From Anaerolineaceae bacterium (GTDB lineage Bacteria > Chloroflexota > Anaerolineae > Aggregatilineales > Phototrophicaceae): a stretch of 64,000 bases of DNA. Positions within the stretch are counted from its first letter, which is position 1, and each line of letters starts with the position of its first letter. Shown here piece by piece: positions 62,001 to 64,000 of this stretch. The DNA lies in assembly GCA_002702065.1 (NCBI GenBank), contig NZXX01000001.1, positions 744,001-808,000 of the forward strand, written 5' to 3'. Below the pieces are notes generated by a model. That model saw nothing but the letters and a program-made list of their open reading frames with translations. It was not told the origin of the DNA and did no database searches. The position numbers and the translations under genes are program-made.

Positions 62001-62302
62001 CAGTGATGCTCAGTCAGTGTTTTGTCGCTGTCATGATCGTCATGATGATCGTGACCGTGATACATCGGTTGATTGATGTCATCGAAGTGGGTATGAGGCC
62101 GCACCACGGCAAACCAGCCGATGATCCCGCTGATCAGCATGGCGACACCGAGGGCGAAGATAACGCCCAGCGCACTACCGTCAATGCTGTCATTAACCAC
62201 GCCCACACCGGCGACAACGATCATGAGGGTCAGGCCGATGCCGGCGATGAACGCCAGGCCGACCTGCAAGGTCTTGGAAGGCTGAGTAATCACGGATTGC
62301 AT
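62000..62302 (-). CDS. Small membrane protein with His-rich tail
   Basis: 100 residues with two hydrophobic helices (about 13-37 and 43-67: LAFIAGIGLTLMIVVAGVGV, GVIFALGVAMLISGIIGWF) and a His/Asp-rich end containing HGHDHHDDHDSDK. The tail looks able to bind metal ions. A GTG at 62293 would fit the GGGAG ribosome site better (ten bases) than the ATG at 62302 (one base), so the start may be 62293. It opens the three-gene unit ending in era. No known family. Confidence 0.65.
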   Translation of the reverse strand: MQSVITQPSKTLQVGLAFIAGIGLTLMIVVAGVGVVNDSIDGSALGVIFALGVAMLISGIIGWFAVVRPHTHFDDINQPMYHGHDHHDDHDSDKTLTEHH

Positions 62303-62397
62303 ACTCCCTGTTTATGTTAAACTGAATTGCTGTTAATTGTGCCGTTTCCGGGTAAGCACGTCAAGCCTTGTCGTTCAACAGATTGGGAGCAACCTGT

Positions 62398-63288
62398 ATG
62401 CAGAAGCTGGTTAAGGCGTTTGAGCAGTTTGAGACCCGGTTGCGGCAATGGGCAGATGCGCGTGCTGATGTGCGGGCGGTCATTATTTTGGGGTCACGGG
62501 CGCGTGTCGATCATCCGGCAGATGCCTGGTCCGACCTCGATGCCTGGCTGATCGTGGATGATTCGACGCCTTTTCTTGAGACGTCCGACTGGTTGAATGA
62601 ACTGGGGCGGGTGGTGCTGACCTTTACAGAACCGACTGCCACCGGGGATGCGACCGAACGACGTGTGTTGTTTGACGGTGGGGTGGATGTTGATCTGGTT
62701 CCGGTTTCTGTTGAACGGGTGCGCGCGCTGTTGATGGCGGATGCTCTGCCAGAAGGGGTGAGCGCGACGCTGCGTCGTGGTATGCGGGCGCTGGTTGATA
62801 AAGATGGAATCGCCCGGCAGATCAGCAAGCTGTACCTGCCTGCGCCAGAAATCAACCCGCCAGATGAAGGGGCGTTTCAGAATGTGGTCAATGACTTCTG
62901 GTATCACATCGTGTGGATCACCAAAAAGCTTTGCCGGGGTGAACTGTGGACCGCGATCTACTGTCAGAACGGGTATCTCAACCGCCGCTGTCTGCTGCCG
63001 CTGATTGAATGGCATACGCAGACCAGCCAACCGGCAGGAACGGATACGTGGCACAATGGGCGGTTTCTGGAATTATGGGCGGACCCGCGCATCACGCAGG
63101 GCATGCAGTCGATCATCGCGCATTATGACATGGCAGATGCGTGGCGGGCACTGCTGGCGGCGGCTGATTTGTTTGGCTGGTTGACGCAGGAAACCGCAGA
63201 GAATCTGGGATTTATCTATGACGCAGACACAGCTGCCGAAGTGATGCGTTGGGTGTGGGAAGCGCAAAAGAGTATGGATGAGGAATGA
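62398..63288 (+). CDS. ANT(6)-like nucleotidyltransferase
   Basis: 296 residues. Nucleotidyltransferase motif GSRAR at about 32-36 followed by SDLDAWLIVDD, the two metal-binding Asp of the DxD site. The C-terminal helical part resembles aminoglycoside 6-adenylyltransferases (YCQNGYLNRRCLLPLIEWH). Such proteins add AMP to streptomycin-type drugs, but environmental relatives often have unknown substrates. ATG 62398 has GGGAGC nine bases upstream; the in-frame GTG at 62368 has no support. Its stop overlaps the start of the phosphatase gene. Confidence 0.82.
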   Translation: MQKLVKAFEQFETRLRQWADARADVRAVIILGSRARVDHPADAWSDLDAWLIVDDSTPFLETSDWLNELGRVVLTFTEPTATGDATERRVLFDGGVDVDLVPVSVERVRALLMADALPEGVSATLRRGMRALVDKDGIARQISKLYLPAPEINPPDEGAFQNVVNDFWYHIVWITKKLCRGELWTAIYCQNGYLNRRCLLPLIEWHTQTSQPAGTDTWHNGRFLELWADPRITQGMQSIIAHYDMADAWRALLAAADLFGWLTQETAENLGFIYDADTAAEVMRWVWEAQKSMDEE

Positions 63289-63899
63289 TGCTGCAAAGAA
63301 TTTTGTTAATTCGCCACGGCGAAACCGATTGGAATGCCGAAGGGCGCGGGCAGGGGTTTGCACCAACAGGGTTAAATGACAAGGGGCGCGCACAGGCCGA
63401 AGCGCTGGCGGCTCACCTGGCTGGGCGTCCGATCGAGGCGCTTCATAGCAGCGATCTGCCACGCGCGATGGAGACGGCGGCGCCGCTGTCGAAAGCGCTG
63501 AAGCTGCCGATATTGGTGGATGAACGCTGGCGCGAGATTCATCTGGGGATGTTTCAGGGGTTGACGCGCAGCGAAGCTCAGCAAAAACACCCGGCTGAAC
63601 TGGCTGCCCGTTATGCAGATTACTGGAATTATGTCCCCACCGGCGGCGAGTCGCGCCGGGCGTTGCAGGACCGTGCTTACGCCGCATGGCAGGCAGTCAT
63701 CACGCAAAACGCAGGTCCGGAAATTGCTATCATTTCGCACGGCGGCACGATCAATGCGCTGCTGTGGAAGCTGTTTGAAGCCGATATGGTGAAGTTCGAC
63801 CGCTACATCACCAACACGTCCGTCACCTCCATGACCCAGCAAAACAGTGCCTGGCAGCTTCAGGAAATCGCTGCTATCCCACATTTACAGCCAGATTGA
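63288..63899 (+). CDS. Histidine phosphatase (phosphoglycerate mutase-like)
   Basis: 203 residues. LIRHGETDWNAEGRGQG carries the catalytic His and Arg; SSDLPRAMETA and IISHGGTINALLW complete the active site (second Arg and His). These enzymes dephosphorylate small metabolites such as phosphoglycerate, alpha-ribazole phosphate or sugar phosphates. ATG 63288 overlaps the preceding stop and has AGGA three bases upstream; ATG 63285 is equally possible. The nucleotidyltransferase gene is in the same unit. Confidence 0.9.
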   Translation: MLQRILLIRHGETDWNAEGRGQGFAPTGLNDKGRAQAEALAAHLAGRPIEALHSSDLPRAMETAAPLSKALKLPILVDERWREIHLGMFQGLTRSEAQQKHPAELAARYADYWNYVPTGGESRRALQDRAYAAWQAVITQNAGPEIAIISHGGTINALLWKLFEADMVKFDRYITNTSVTSMTQQNSAWQLQEIAAIPHLQPD

Positions 63900-63907
63900 T
63901 AGTTGAT

Positions 63908-63923
63908 TGTGACAAATATCACA
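63908..63923. promoter_or_regulatory. CRP/FNR-superfamily-like palindrome
   Basis: TGTGA-caaata-TCACA is a perfect match to the TGTGA-N6-TCACA consensus of CRP-type regulators, nine bases after the phosphatase stop. It probably belongs to a gene beginning beyond the right window edge. No regulator of this type is seen in the window. Confidence 0.5.
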
Positions 63924-64000
63924 TTCAGACGGGAGCTTACTCGTCTATTTGAAAAGGCAGATGGCATACAATAAGGGCAGTATTGGGTTGGGCAATCCTG

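Overview
The window (moderately high GC) comes from a bacterial chromosome, most likely a member of the Chloroflexota. The inference rests mainly on the giant membrane proteins of the Chlor_Arch_YYY (DUF2298) and Agl23 (TIGR03663-like) types. The UgpB-type sugar transporters, TIR/beta-propeller protein and NHL fusions fit the same group. I see no rRNA, CRISPR array, insertion sequence or phage gene. There is one tRNA gene.

Layout. 1-4481: a LysM lipoprotein cut by the window edge, a response regulator/histidine kinase fusion, UppP and an MFS exporter. 4549-13235: two divergent operons that look like one carbohydrate-use locus. The minus strand carries two ABC permeases and a solute-binding protein. 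The plus strand carries two uncharacterised proteins, a D-2-hydroxyacid dehydrogenase, an APH-type small-molecule kinase and an enolase paralogue with altered active-site residues. 13378-15403: a DUF2383 protein, a Nudix-like protein lacking the Nudix box acids, and a CorA-like channel with ELN in place of GMN. 15406-22115: small envelope and stress proteins (VOC, PRC-barrel, DUF1328, CsbD, YtxH, DUF4203-like), a repeat-bearing secreted protein and a lipid kinase. 22205-27980: a four-gene two-component array. 28175-29840: a second DUF1328 gene, a YggT-like protein, ribosomal protein L25 and tRNA-Gly(CCC).

30002-50366 is an almost uninterrupted 20 kb plus-strand block for envelope glycan or lipid-linked sugar work. 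It holds a flippase-like membrane protein, a GT4 glycosyltransferase, a methyltransferase, and five multi-pass proteins of the GT39/DUF2298/Agl23 superfamilies, one of them 1752 residues. An ECF sigma factor and zinc-type anti-sigma factor sit inside it. 50506-57932 is the classic nusA-ylxR-infB-rbfA-nrnA-truB-ribF translation and RNA operon, here without rimP in front. It is preceded by a promoter whose transcript would begin with a terminator-like hairpin. 58002-63899 holds a TIR-transmembrane-beta-propeller protein, era with two small genes, an ANT(6)-like nucleotidyltransferase and a histidine phosphatase. A perfect TGTGA-N6-TCACA palindrome lies near the right end.

The two regions most likely to hide undescribed biology are the enolase-like catabolic locus (4.5-13.2 kb) and the giant membrane glycosyltransferase block with its embedded sigma/anti-sigma pair. 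The TIR/propeller protein is a third candidate. All functional statements come from reading motifs and gene order; no database search was run.
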